This document shows positions 16,181 to 23,601 of a stretch of 64,000 nt of DNA, one piece after another. Location of the stretch: assembly GCF_014257025.1 (NCBI RefSeq), contig NZ_JACMSF010000045.1, forward strand, positions 1 through 64,000, written 5' to 3'. Position 1 is the first letter of the stretch; every line of letters begins with the position of its first letter. This DNA is from Streptomyces cupreus (lineage in GTDB: Bacteria > Actinomycetota > Actinomycetes > Streptomycetales > Streptomycetaceae). The position numbers and the translations under genes are program-made. A model generated the notes under the pieces. It did not search any database. It was not told where the DNA came from and worked only from the letters and a program-made list of their open reading frames with translations.

Positions 16181-17461
16181 ATGATGGCACACGACCCGCA
16201 CAGGCAAGAGAAACTGATTGTCGTAGGTCAGGGATACGTTGGACTCCCCCTCGCTGTACGGGCGCTGGAGGCCGGTTTCTGCGTGGTCGGCGTGGACACC
16301 GACGAATTGCGCGTGAAACGCCTGCTCTCAGGCGATTCCTATATCGAAGACGTCGACGGGGCACGCCTGGTGGCCGCGCTGGACAGCGGCCGTTACCAGC
16401 CCACCACGGACTACGACGGGATCGCCGACTTCGACGTATGCGTGATCACCGTGCCCACCCCACTGCGTGACGGCGTGCCAGATCTGAGCTTCGTGGAAAG
16501 CGCGGGCCGCAGCATCGCCCCGCACATCACGGACGGCGCCACCGTCGTCCTGGAGTCCACCACGTATCCCGGCACCACCGAATACCTGCTACGGCCGCTG
16601 CTGGAGGAGGGCAGTGCGAAGAAGGCAGGCGTGGACTTCCACCTCGGATACAGCCCCGAGCGTATCGACCCCGGCAATCCCGACTGGCACCTGGAGAACA
16701 CTCCGAAGGTGACCTCCGGGATCGACTCCGCGTCGCTGCGCAGCGTCGAGCGCTTCTATGCGCGCATCGTGGAACGCACCGTGCCGGTCAGCTCATGCCG
16801 CACCGCCGAACTGACGAAGCTGCTGGAGAACACCTTCCGGCACATCAATATCGCCATGGTCAACGAAATGGCGATGATCTCGCGGGAGTTGGGGGCCGAC
16901 ATCTGGGAAGCCATCGAGGCGGCCGCCACCAAGCCGTTCGGCTTCATGCCCTTCACACCCGGCCCCGGTGTCGGCGGGCACTGCCTGCCGGTCGATCCCT
17001 CGTATCTGTCCTGGCAGGTCAAGCGACTACTGCGGCAGGACGTCCGGTTCATCTCACTTGCCAATGAGATGAACGACCAGATGCCCGCCTACGTCACCTC
17101 GCGGATCACCCGGGGACTGAACGAACGCGCCAAGTCGGTCAAGGGGTCCCGGGTCCTGCAACTCGGCCTGGCCTACAAGAGGAACACCGGCGACATCCGT
17201 GAGTCGCCGGCCATCATGCTTGCCCAGTCGCTGCGCAAGCTCGGCGCCCACGTCGTCGCGGTGGAACCACACACGGAATCCCATCTGCTCCCCCCCGACA
17301 TCACCGTCGTGGAGCTCACCGAGGCGGAGATCCGGGCGGCGGACGTGGTCGTCGTGGCCACCGACCACGACGCTTTCGACTACTCGCTCGTCGAGCAGAC
17401 CGCGGCATACGTCCTCGACACCCGCAACCGCTGCCGGGGGGAGCGCGTCGAGGTCCTGTGA
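16181..17461 (+). CDS. UDP-HexNAc/UDP-sugar 6-dehydrogenase (UDPGDH superfamily)
   Basis: 426 residues. The N-terminal NAD-binding motif is LIVVGQGYVGLPLAVRALEAG. VITVPTPLRDGVPDLS and ESTTYPGTTEYLL follow. The active-site segment TPGPGVGGHCLPVDPSYL holds the catalytic Cys268. The C-terminal domain has LGLAYKRNTGDIRESPAI. This is the WbpA/TviB/WecC-like branch, in which a two-step oxidation turns a UDP-hexose or UDP-HexNAc into its uronic acid. The ATG at 16181 is 8 bases after AGGAGG; a GTG at 16178 is also possible. The gene stands alone and ends at a strong terminator. Its product is the likely substrate for the epimerases and the amidotransferase in the island. Confidence 0.85.
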   Translation: MMAHDPHRQEKLIVVGQGYVGLPLAVRALEAGFCVVGVDTDELRVKRLLSGDSYIEDVDGARLVAALDSGRYQPTTDYDGIADFDVCVITVPTPLRDGVPDLSFVESAGRSIAPHITDGATVVLESTTYPGTTEYLLRPLLEEGSAKKAGVDFHLGYSPERIDPGNPDWHLENTPKVTSGIDSASLRSVERFYARIVERTVPVSSCRTAELTKLLENTFRHINIAMVNEMAMISRELGADIWEAIEAAATKPFGFMPFTPGPGVGGHCLPVDPSYLSWQVKRLLRQDVRFISLANEMNDQMPAYVTSRITRGLNERAKSVKGSRVLQLGLAYKRNTGDIRESPAIMLAQSLRKLGAHVVAVEPHTESHLLPPDITVVELTEAEIRAADVVVVATDHDAFDYSLVEQTAAYVLDTRNRCRGERVEVL

Positions 17462-17488
17462 AGGTGGACCTCAGGCTAGCGGTGACGA

Positions 17489-17521
17489 CAACGCCCCGGG
17501 TCTCAGTGATCCGGGGCGTTG
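17489..17521 (+). terminator. Rho-independent-type stem-loop
   Basis: Perfect 11-bp stem (CAACGCCCCGG / CCGGGGCGTTG) with an 11-base loop, 28 bases after the dehydrogenase stop. It closes the glycan island on the right. Confidence 0.85.
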
Positions 17522-17784
17522 CTCTCCGCGCCTGGATGGGGCACCCGGAAACGATTCGCCATGCGCCAGTACGACACCGAGGTCACCGGTAGACGGTACG
17601 CCTTCTTTACCAGTTCATGTGCGCCTGCATCCCCCAATGGGATGAGCTGTCATTATTTCAGGTGAAGATCACTAAAGCCAGTCATGCAACTTGCGAGAAG
17701 ATCCTCCTGACCATTCTTTCGCTCGCGCAGCCCCGTACGTCTTTTCGGCTGCCCTTGTGAGCTCGATCATCGTCGGGGGTTCGC

Positions 17785-19698
17785 ATGATCCACGGGTGGG
17801 CCGGCCGAGCCGGTTCTCTCCGTACCACTCGCATCGGCTGCCCATCTCTCGCCCGGATGGGCAAGACACTGGGTACGGGCCCCGCTCTGGTCGCCGCCGC
17901 CGGAGCCGGTGTGACGGCAGCCGTGCTCGTGCCAGCGGGCGTAGGAGTGGCGGCTGCGCACGGCGGGGCCGCTCTGTCCCTCCTTGCCCGGGCCCGGACG
18001 GCCCAGGGCAAGGTGCGTCTTCGTTTCACGCTGCTCGCCGCTTCGGCCGCGGCGGGTGGCCTTCACCACCTCCTCGTGAGTCAGATCGGCTCCGGTGCGC
18101 GCTCCGCCGGGTTCGTCCAGTCCGTGGTTCGTCCACTGGCGGGCGCCGGGATCACCACATGTCTGGCGATCGCCGTCGTCGCGCTGGTGATGGCGGCCGC
18201 GGACAACGGAACGACCCTGACCCGGCTACGACGGCTGCTGGACGGCTGGCTGATCGCGGGCTCCCTGCTCACCCTGGGGTGGGTCCTCCTGCAGCATCGT
18301 GCCGACCAAGGCGGTGACGTGTCGGCCTCGCTGCTCGGTCTCGCACGCGTTGTGACGGACGTTCTGCTCCTGGGTCTCGTCGTCGCCCTGCGCTGCTGTC
18401 CGAAGCGCGCTGAGCGCAGGGCCACCACAGTGGGCGTCCTGGCTCTCACCGTTCTGTTCGCGGGCGACGTGCTCCGCGTCCTTCTGTCAGGGCCGGGCAG
18501 CTGCTACGGGATCCCCCTCCCGGCAGCCTGCTCGATCACCGGACTGTCCCTCGTCGCTGTCACGCCGTGGCTGCCGGGGAGCACCGACGACGTGGGGCTC
18601 GACCAGCGGACGATGCCCGTCGTCGGGGTGGTGGCAGCATTTGTGCCCATGGTCGTCTGCGCTCTGGCCATCGCGGCCCACGCCGTCACCGGTGGCTCCA
18701 TGGACATCGTGATGGCAGCCCTGGCCGGCTCGGTGCTTCTCGCGCTCGCCGCCCGCCAGGGCGTCACCCACGCCGACCACCTGCGGATCGCACAGGAGGC
18801 CGCGGCCCGTGAAGCCCACTACCGCACACTGGTCGACGGCACGCTCGACGTGATCACCATCATCAGTCGGGACGGGGTGGTGCTCTACGTCAGTCCGGCG
18901 ATCCACCCGGTTTTCGGCTACCGGCCCGAAGAACTGATGGGCGCTCGCCTGCCCGAGTTCTGCCATCCGGACGACCTGGCGACCTTGCAGCAAGCCGAAT
19001 CAGACACCGGCAGAGGGGGCCACCGCGTGTCCTGGCAGTTGCTGACCGCGGACGGACGTTGGCGCCATGTCGAATCGACCATCAGTCGCCATCCCGAGGG
19101 ATTGATCTTCATCAGTCGCGATGTGAGCGAGCAGGTCAGGCTCCAGGCACAACTGGAGCACCATGCCTTCCACGACGCGCTGACGGGCCTCCCCAACGGT
19201 GCCCTGTTCGCCGACAGGGTCGCTCATGCCCTGCAGAAGCGGGGCACGGACGTGGCCCCGCCCGTGCTGCTCTTCGTGGACCTGGACGGTTTCAAGGCCG
19301 TCAACGACTCTGCCGGACATGCGACCGGCGACGCTCTCCTGGCCCACGCGGCGCGTCGGATCCAGTCGTCCGTGCGGGCGGGAGACACCGTCGCCCGCCT
19401 CGGCGGCGACGAGTTCGCGGCCCTGCTGGAATGGAAGGCGGGGACGCACCCCTCAAGTGCCGAGGAAGTCGCCACAAGGATCCTGTCCGCTCTGACGAAG
19501 CCGTACCGGATCGGCAGCGCGGACGCCGTGATCTCGGCCTCCATCGGCATGGCGGTGGCCGTACCGGGAATCTCACCGGAGGAGCTCCTGCATCAGGCGG
19601 ATCTCGCCATGTACGCGGCCAAGGCAGCAGGCAAGGGGCGTATCCACGTGCACCAGTCGCCGGCAGCCCACGGACAGGGGGCGTCCATCCGTGGATGA
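17785..19698 (+). CDS. Membrane-bound PAS-GGDEF diguanylate cyclase
   Basis: 637 residues. The N-terminal 330 residues contain about eight to nine hydrophobic helices of no recognised sensor type. A PAS domain follows at about 346-455 (YRTLVDGTLDVITIISRDGVVLYVSPAI), then a GGDEF domain. The active site RLGGDEFAAL is intact (GGDEF at 540-544), as is HDALTGLPN. The product-inhibition I-site RxxD is present at 531-534 (RAGD). There is no EAL or HD-GYP domain, so this is a dedicated c-di-GMP synthase. In Streptomyces c-di-GMP holds BldD as a repressor dimer and so delays aerial development, which is relevant given the coat-protein locus nearby. The ATG at 17785 is tentative; an ATG at 17857 is an alternative. 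Confidence 0.85.
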   Translation: MIHGWAGRAGSLRTTRIGCPSLARMGKTLGTGPALVAAAGAGVTAAVLVPAGVGVAAAHGGAALSLLARARTAQGKVRLRFTLLAASAAAGGLHHLLVSQIGSGARSAGFVQSVVRPLAGAGITTCLAIAVVALVMAAADNGTTLTRLRRLLDGWLIAGSLLTLGWVLLQHRADQGGDVSASLLGLARVVTDVLLLGLVVALRCCPKRAERRATTVGVLALTVLFAGDVLRVLLSGPGSCYGIPLPAACSITGLSLVAVTPWLPGSTDDVGLDQRTMPVVGVVAAFVPMVVCALAIAAHAVTGGSMDIVMAALAGSVLLALAARQGVTHADHLRIAQEAAAREAHYRTLVDGTLDVITIISRDGVVLYVSPAIHPVFGYRPEELMGARLPEFCHPDDLATLQQAESDTGRGGHRVSWQLLTADGRWRHVESTISRHPEGLIFISRDVSEQVRLQAQLEHHAFHDALTGLPNGALFADRVAHALQKRGTDVAPPVLLFVDLDGFKAVNDSAGHATGDALLAHAARRIQSSVRAGDTVARLGGDEFAALLEWKAGTHPSSAEEVATRILSALTKPYRIGSADAVISASIGMAVAVPGISPEELLHQADLAMYAAKAAGKGRIHVHQSPAAHGQGASIRG

Positions 19699-19746
19699 GC
19701 CGTTCATGCCCGGTGCAGTGGGGCACGGCCGTCCCCTGCGGGATTG

Positions 19747-20331
19747 TCACCCCGTCCAGAAGTCCCACCATCGCGTCAGGATCAGCATCCCGACGACGCC
19801 GACGTGCAGCAGTGGCAGCACGTGGGTGAGCTCGTCGAAGAGCGTCCTCGACCATTCGGGCGCGGGCAGGATTTCGTTCCGTACGTTGAAGGAGGTCAGG
19901 TACCAGAAGACGAAGATCGTGGCGATCCACGCCAGACAGCACCACAGGCACAGGGCGTTGATCCGGTACAGCGACTCGAACTGCAGCCACGACACGAATC
20001 CGATCCCGAACAGCGTGCCCGCCTCGAAGGTCAGCCAGTACCACCGGGGGAATCGCGCCCCGGCCAGCAAGCTCATGCCGACGCAGATCACGATGCCGTA
20101 GCAGACCAGGCCCAGCATCGGATTGGGGAACCCGAAAGCCGAGGCCTGGTCGCTCTTCATGACGCTGCCGCAGGAGAGCACCGGGTTCAGGCTGCAGCCC
20201 GGCGTGAAGTCCGGGTCCTCCAGCAGCTTGAACTTGTCGAGCGTGATGACCCAGGAAGCAAGCAGTCCGGCCGCACCCATGACCACCAGCAACAGGGCGA
20301 ACGCCCGGCCGCCGCCTGCGGTTCTGGCCAT
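19747..20331 (-). CDS. Vitamin K epoxide reductase (VKOR) family protein
   Basis: 194 residues with five hydrophobic helices. The VKOR active-site CxxC is in INALCLWCCLAW near the C-terminal half, and the loop cysteines are in PGCSLNPVLSCGSVM. Bacterial VKORs reoxidise DsbA-like thiol oxidases by passing electrons to quinone, which supports disulfide formation outside the cell. Chaplins, with their paired cysteines encoded 1 kb away, are plausible clients, but that is inference. The ATG overlaps the stop of the upstream gene by one base (TGATG), so the two genes form an operon. It converges on the diguanylate cyclase. Confidence 0.85.
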   Translation of the reverse strand: MARTAGGGRAFALLLVVMGAAGLLASWVITLDKFKLLEDPDFTPGCSLNPVLSCGSVMKSDQASAFGFPNPMLGLVCYGIVICVGMSLLAGARFPRWYWLTFEAGTLFGIGFVSWLQFESLYRINALCLWCCLAWIATIFVFWYLTSFNVRNEILPAPEWSRTLFDELTHVLPLLHVGVVGMLILTRWWDFWTG

Positions 20332-20828
20332 CAGCCGCGCAGGCTGCGGGCCGGGAGCAGGACGTGCGCCGCGGCCCTGAGTGTTTCCTCGGCTCCCACG
20401 AAGGCGGCAAGCGTCTCGGGGTCGACGGGCTTGCCCGGCTCGGCCCCGGGCCAGGGCCGCGTGGTGAATACGAGGTAGGCGTGTCCGCGTCGGCCGACGG
20501 CGGCGAGCCACTCCGGCGGCGGCACGCACTGGACGTTGAGGTGGAACATGGTGACGACGGCCTGACCGGCCTCGACCAGCAGACTGATGGGCAGACTGGG
20601 GCATGCGGCAGCGTCGACGAGTCCCTCGCCGAGGGACAGCCCGGCGCTGAGCAGCAACCGCTCGACGGCGGCTGACGCAGCATCCGGGCCGCCCCCGCCG
20701 TCCCCCAGGGAGTAGGCGAGAAGGTAGGGCATGTCGCCGTCGGGAGCTGTACCACTCCAGGCCATCACGACGAGCGTGCCCAGGTCGGCGGCGCGGAAAG
20801 GGCGCATTTCGCTTGAGGTTGAGGTCAC
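20331..20828 (-). CDS. Conserved small actinobacterial protein (possibly DUF5949)
   Basis: 165 residues, soluble, with no signal peptide or TM. It begins MTSTSSEMRPFRAADLGTLVVMAWSG and has VTMFHLNVQCVPPPEWLAA. It resembles a Streptomyces-restricted family that I associate, with limited certainty, with DUF5949. No catalytic motif is recognisable and the function is unknown. It is translationally coupled to the VKOR gene, so a role linked to envelope thiol chemistry is conceivable but unsupported. Confidence 0.7.
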   Translation of the reverse strand: MTSTSSEMRPFRAADLGTLVVMAWSGTAPDGDMPYLLAYSLGDGGGGPDAASAAVERLLLSAGLSLGEGLVDAAACPSLPISLLVEAGQAVVTMFHLNVQCVPPPEWLAAVGRRGHAYLVFTTRPWPGAEPGKPVDPETLAAFVGAEETLRAAAHVLLPARSLRG

Positions 20829-20963
20829 CGCGGAACCCTATCGACGGGCCGACAGGCACCAGGCCGCGTTCTCACCCGTACGGCCGACGGTCCGAAGGGT
20901 CTCCACACGAACGAGGGAGAAGGCATCGTGTTCCTCTCTTCGGCGGCTCATGCGACGAGAGGG

Positions 20964-20995
20964 ACGGCCGCCCTCCCCTGCGGGAGAGCGGCCGT
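20964..20995 (-). terminator. Stem-loop after the short chaplin gene
   Basis: Arms 20964-20977 and 20982-20995 pair over 14 positions with a single C-A mismatch and a 4-base loop. It lies 20 bases beyond the minus-strand chaplin stop at 21015. Confidence 0.75.
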
Positions 20996-21014
20996 TGGAA
21001 CGGACTCCGCTCGG

Positions 21015-21254
21015 TCAGCTGTTGTCGCAGACGCTGCCGAACGCCGGGTTCAGCAAGCCGACGACATCGGCCGTGTTGCCACAGACGTCGACCGGAACAT
21101 GGAGCGGTACCTGGACGACGTTGCCCGACAGGGCGCCGGGGGAATCGGCGGCGGCGGCCTGGGCACCACTGTCGGCGGCGGCGACACCGGCGGTGCACGC
21201 CACGGCCGCGGCGGCAATGGAGGTCAGGGCCAGGCCCTTGGCGATACGCAACAT
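21015..21254 (-). CDS. Short chaplin
   Basis: 79 residues: a secretion signal (about 1-27), then one chaplin domain, SPGALSGNVVQVPLHVPVDVCGN followed by LLNPAFGSVC. The two domain cysteines are at 58 and 76, as in disulfide-bonded short chaplins (ChpD-H type). Chaplins are secreted, assemble into amyloid-like films at the air-water interface, lower surface tension and coat aerial hyphae and spores. A sigma-BldN-like promoter and a leader hairpin lie upstream, and a terminator follows. The S. coelicolor locus has chpA and chpD next to rdlAB; this third chaplin is additional to that pair. The exact chp letter cannot be assigned. Confidence 0.9.
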   Translation of the reverse strand: MLRIAKGLALTSIAAAAVACTAGVAAADSGAQAAAADSPGALSGNVVQVPLHVPVDVCGNTADVVGLLNPAFGSVCDNS

Positions 21255-21274
21255 GGAGTAGGTGCTCCTCGGGG

Positions 21275-21313
21275 TTGACACAGTGACGGGCGGGATGCCC
21301 GGCACTGTGTCAA
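21275..21313 (-). promoter_or_regulatory. Large inverted repeat in the chaplin 5' leader
   Basis: Perfect 11-base inverted repeat TTGACACAGTG (21275-21285) / CACTGTGTCAA (21303-21313), with an inner 5-bp stem CGGGC/GCCCG. It starts 20 bases upstream of the chaplin ATG and touches the -10 element. It could be a regulator site or a 5' mRNA hairpin that stabilises the transcript. Confidence 0.6.
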
Positions 21314-21337
21314 CGCATGGTGCATCCGAGAGTTGCG
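21310..21337 (-). promoter_or_regulatory. Sigma-BldN-type promoter of the short chaplin gene
   Basis: On the minus strand CGCAAC (21337-21332) is followed by exactly 16 bases and CGTTGA (21315-21310). This differs by one base from the published sigma-BldN consensus CGTAAC-N16-CGTTGA. Chaplin and rodlin genes are established sigma-BldN targets. Confidence 0.7.
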
Positions 21338-21393
21338 CCGCCAATGGGGTGATCCTCGCATACGAGGACACAACGGGACGGGCTGCACACCGC

Positions 21394-22257
21394 CTACGAC
21401 ACGCGGACTCGGCCCCGTCGGTACAGCACGGCTCCGCCGAGGAGCAGTGCAGCACCGGCGGCCGATGCCACCAGGACGTTCTCACTTCCGGTGTCGGCCA
21501 GGGCAGGTACGCGTTCGGAATCCGCGGTGCCGGAGGCCGTCAACGACGTGCTGGACGAGGCCGTGGTCACCGGCTCGGATCGCTCTGTGCTGGGCGACTC
21601 CACCGAAGGCTCGGTACGCGGCGCGACCACCTGCGTGACCGGCGTCGTCGGCGTAGCGGGCGTCGCGGGCGTGACCGGTGTCGCGGGGGTAACCGGCGTA
21701 ACCGGCGTCGCGGGCGTAACCGGCGTCGCGGGGGTAGCCGGCGTCGCCGGCGTGACGCCCTCGTCGCCGGACGGGGCTTCCGGGACGTCCGGCTCGGTCT
21801 GCGGCAGGGGGGCGTCCGAGATGCTGGACGCCGAGTCGCCGTCGCCGTTGCCGCAGGAGTTGCCGAACACCGGGTTGAGGACGCCGGCCGCGTTGGCGGA
21901 GTTCCCGCACACGTTCACCGGGGTGCTCACCGGCACCTGGACGTCGTTGCCCGAAATGACACCGGGCGAGTTCGAGGCGTCTCCGTAGGCAGCAGCCTGC
22001 TGCGGGACGTTGGAGTCGCCATTCGCGCACGAGTTGCCGAACGCCGGGTTGAGAAGGCCGATGACGTCGACGGAGTTCCCGCACACGTTCACCGGAATGT
22101 TCGCCGGCGCCTGGACGGTGTTGCCCGAGAGGACACCGGGCGAGTTTTCCGTGGCCCCAACCGCGTCCGAGTCGGCGAAAGCGGCGGTGGTGTACAGGGA
22201 CAGGATACTCGTCGCGGTGGCAGCCACGATCGTTCCCCTGCTCAGGGTCTGTCGCAC
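21394..22257 (-). CDS. chpA: Long chaplin with sortase signal (ChpA/B/C type)
   Basis: 287 residues. Signal peptide about 1-28. Two chaplin domains at about 38-78 (Cys59, Cys77) and 96-136 (Cys117, Cys135). A proline/threonine repeat (TPATPVTP type) spans about 169-208 and acts as a wall-spanning stalk. The class E sortase motif LADTG (253-257) is followed by a TM and a basic tail (RRGRVRVS). Long chaplins are anchored to peptidoglycan by SrtE and hold the short-chaplin film. The position next to a ChpD-like gene and the rodlins matches S. coelicolor chpA, so the symbol rests on synteny and type. The GTG at 22257 follows AGGAAGA. No BldN-type promoter was seen directly upstream, so it may be read from the preceding gene. 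Confidence 0.9.
   Translation of the reverse strand: MRQTLSRGTIVAATATSILSLYTTAAFADSDAVGATENSPGVLSGNTVQAPANIPVNVCGNSVDVIGLLNPAFGNSCANGDSNVPQQAAAYGDASNSPGVISGNDVQVPVSTPVNVCGNSANAAGVLNPVFGNSCGNGDGDSASSISDAPLPQTEPDVPEAPSGDEGVTPATPATPATPVTPATPVTPVTPATPVTPATPATPTTPVTQVVAPRTEPSVESPSTERSEPVTTASSSTSLTASGTADSERVPALADTGSENVLVASAAGAALLLGGAVLYRRGRVRVS
21634..21753 (-). repeat. Coding tandem repeat for the Thr-Pro stalk
   Basis: Imperfect tandem units of 9 bases (GGCGTNRCC-like on the plus strand, encoding TP-[AV]) run for about 120 bases inside the long chaplin gene. Slippage here would change stalk length. Confidence 0.75.
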
Positions 22258-22292
22258 TTTTTTCGTTGTCTTCCTGCTTGGAGAAGTGGAAA

Positions 22293-22329
22293 GCCGGCCT
22301 TGGCGCCGAAGCGGCTTCCCAAGGCCGGC
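22293..22329 (-). terminator. Stem-loop between chpD and chpA
   Basis: Arms GCCGGCCTTGG (22293-22303) and CCAAGGCCGGC (22319-22329) pair perfectly over 11 bp. A smaller GCCG/CGGC stem lies in the loop. It is 32 bases beyond the ChpD-like stop and 36 bases before the chpA start, so it may attenuate rather than fully stop read-through. Confidence 0.65.
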
Positions 22330-22360
22330 CATGACAGCCAGGCCGGCTGACGAGGCGCCG

Positions 22361-22588
22361 TCAGCCGTTGACGCAGCCGTTGCCGAACGCCGGGTTGAGC
22401 AGGCCGATGATGTCGACCGTGTTGCCGCACGCACTGACGGGGACATGCAGGGGAACTTGGAGCACGTTGCCCGAGAGGGCGCCCGGCGAATTCGCGGCGG
22501 CGCCATTGGCGTCCACATCCGCGAAAGCGGGGGCGGCCAGTCCCATGGCCATGACCGCGCCCGCGACGACAGCAGCGCTCTTCTTCAT
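22361..22588 (-). CDS. chpD: Short chaplin (ChpD-like)
   Basis: 75 residues: signal peptide MKKSAAVVAGAVMAMGLAAP with cleavage after AFA (about 23), then one chaplin domain, SPGALSGNVLQVPLHVPVSACGN and LLNPAFGNGC, with cysteines at 54 and 72. It is a secreted surface-active amyloid protein of aerial hyphae. The symbol is based on its place between chpA and the rodlin genes as in S. coelicolor; the sequence alone only shows a short cysteine-containing chaplin. GGGAAGGAAAT precedes the ATG. It is divergent from rdlA. Confidence 0.85.
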   Translation of the reverse strand: MKKSAAVVAGAVMAMGLAAPAFADVDANGAAANSPGALSGNVLQVPLHVPVSACGNTVDIIGLLNPAFGNGCVNG

Positions 22589-22967
22589 GGAATTTCCTTC
22601 CCATCTCTTCGGTCATGCCCCTGTGTCGGCCGAAACCGAGCGAGCACAGCGTGAAAGCTCGCGCCATGACCTGCAGGCTGTGAACGAGTGATAGACGGCC
22701 GAAGCAACTGTGGAACGCCACCGTGGCAGGAATTCACTCGAATGCCTTGCCCTGACGCGGAGAAACGATTCATGGACGGGCTCGGGCCGGCCCACGCGGG
22801 GATCTTCGCCGACGTCAAGTACACCTCGGGTCAACCGTGTGCGCGGGGATTGACTTCGTTACTTCACCCAGGTGGGCCATCGGAGTGAAGGGGAGCAACC
22901 ATGCGCGGCGGCGGCAGTTGAACCCAGGTGCTCCGGTGGACGGAGTTTCTCCAGAAGGGATCAGTAA
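22589..22967. other. Divergent chaplin/rodlin regulatory region
   Basis: About 380 non-coding bases separate chpD and rdlA. The rdlA side holds a sigma-BldN-like promoter (listed separately). On the chpD side I could not find the expected CGTTGA-type -10 within 100 bases of the start. No protein-like frame was found. Confidence 0.5.
22894..22921 (+). promoter_or_regulatory. Sigma-BldN-type promoter of rdlA
   Basis: AGCAAC (22894-22899), 16 bases, AGTTGA (22916-22921). The -10 end is 46 bases before the GTG start. The same spacing to the start is seen at rdlB. Confidence 0.6.
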
Positions 22968-23378
22968 GTGATCAAGAAGATTATGGCTGCCGCCACGGTC
23001 GCCGTTTCCGTCGTCGGTGCCTCGGCTGCCGCCGCACCGAGTGCGCTGGCAACCGGCAACGACGGTGACGTGACGTCCACCAGCGGCAGTGGTGCCGTCC
23101 AGCAGTACGGCAACTCGGCGACGTACGGCGGCATGAGCCCCCAGATGGCACTCATCCAGGGTTCTTTCAACAAGCCGTGCATCGGCCTTCCGGCCAAGGC
23201 GAACCTCGGCTCCCTCGTGGGCGTCGTACCGGTCTCGGTCCAGGACATCCCGGTCCTGTCGGCTCCGCAGAACCAGCAGTGCGCCGAGAACTCCACCATG
23301 GTCAAGGGCGACGAGCCGCTCTCGCACATCCTGGAGGACGTCCCGGTCCTGTCCGCCAACGGCACCAACAACAGCTGA
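22968..23378 (+). CDS. rdlA: Rodlin
   Basis: 136 residues with a Sec signal peptide (about 1-28, ending SALA-TGND). The mature part has the rodlin signatures YGNSATYGGMSPQMALIQGS, NKPCIGLPAK, VQDIPVLSAPQNQQCAENS and GDEPLSHILEDVPVLSANG. Rodlins are secreted and organise the chaplin fibrils into paired rodlets on aerial hyphae and spores; they are not themselves essential for hydrophobicity. The mature protein has two cysteines. The GTG start has AGAAGGGA at a suitable distance. About 70-80% of its residues look identical to the second rodlin downstream, indicating tandem duplication. A stem-loop follows. Confidence 0.93.
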   Translation: MIKKIMAAATVAVSVVGASAAAAPSALATGNDGDVTSTSGSGAVQQYGNSATYGGMSPQMALIQGSFNKPCIGLPAKANLGSLVGVVPVSVQDIPVLSAPQNQQCAENSTMVKGDEPLSHILEDVPVLSANGTNNS

Positions 23379-23437
23379 GCCGGGCCGGCATTCGGGCCTT
23401 CCTCAGCCCAACGGACCCTCTTCCCAGGTCTCGTCAG

Positions 23438-23463
23438 TGGGCCGCCGAATCGTCGGCGGCCCA
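23438..23463 (+). terminator. Stem-loop after rdlA
   Basis: Perfect 11-bp stem TGGGCCGCCGA / TCGGCGGCCCA with a 4-base loop, 59 bases after the rdlA stop. Confidence 0.75.
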
Positions 23464-23525
23464 TTGGCCTGCCGTTCATGAACCGGCTCATATTCCTCGA
23501 AAACTGAGCCAATCGGGTTAATTCA

Positions 23526-23554
23526 TGCAACCCGGGGCGACATTGAGCCGTTGG
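23526..23554 (+). promoter_or_regulatory. Probable sigma-BldN-type promoter of rdlB
   Basis: TGCAAC (23526-23531), 17 bases, CGTTGG (23549-23554). It is weaker than the rdlA match, with one -10 mismatch and one extra spacer base. Its -10 end lies 47 bases before the start codon, almost exactly as at rdlA. Confidence 0.45.
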
Positions 23555-23601
23555 TGACCACGTAACTCCCCGCCAAAGTCCGCTTTTCGAAGGGAACCAC
23601 C

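Noticed and set aside
20731..21286. Plus-strand open frames across the chaplin terminator region
   Set aside because: They are antisense to the small DUF5949-like gene and the chaplin, and lack any motif or ribosome-binding site.
21634..21753. Repeat that could be mistaken for a CRISPR or minisatellite
   Set aside because: There are no spacers. The units are 9 bases and encode an in-frame Thr-Pro stalk in the long chaplin.
22831..22865. GGTTGA/AGTAAC words on the minus strand as a possible chpD promoter
   Set aside because: The spacing is 21 bases instead of 16, and the site is about 245 bases from the chpD start.
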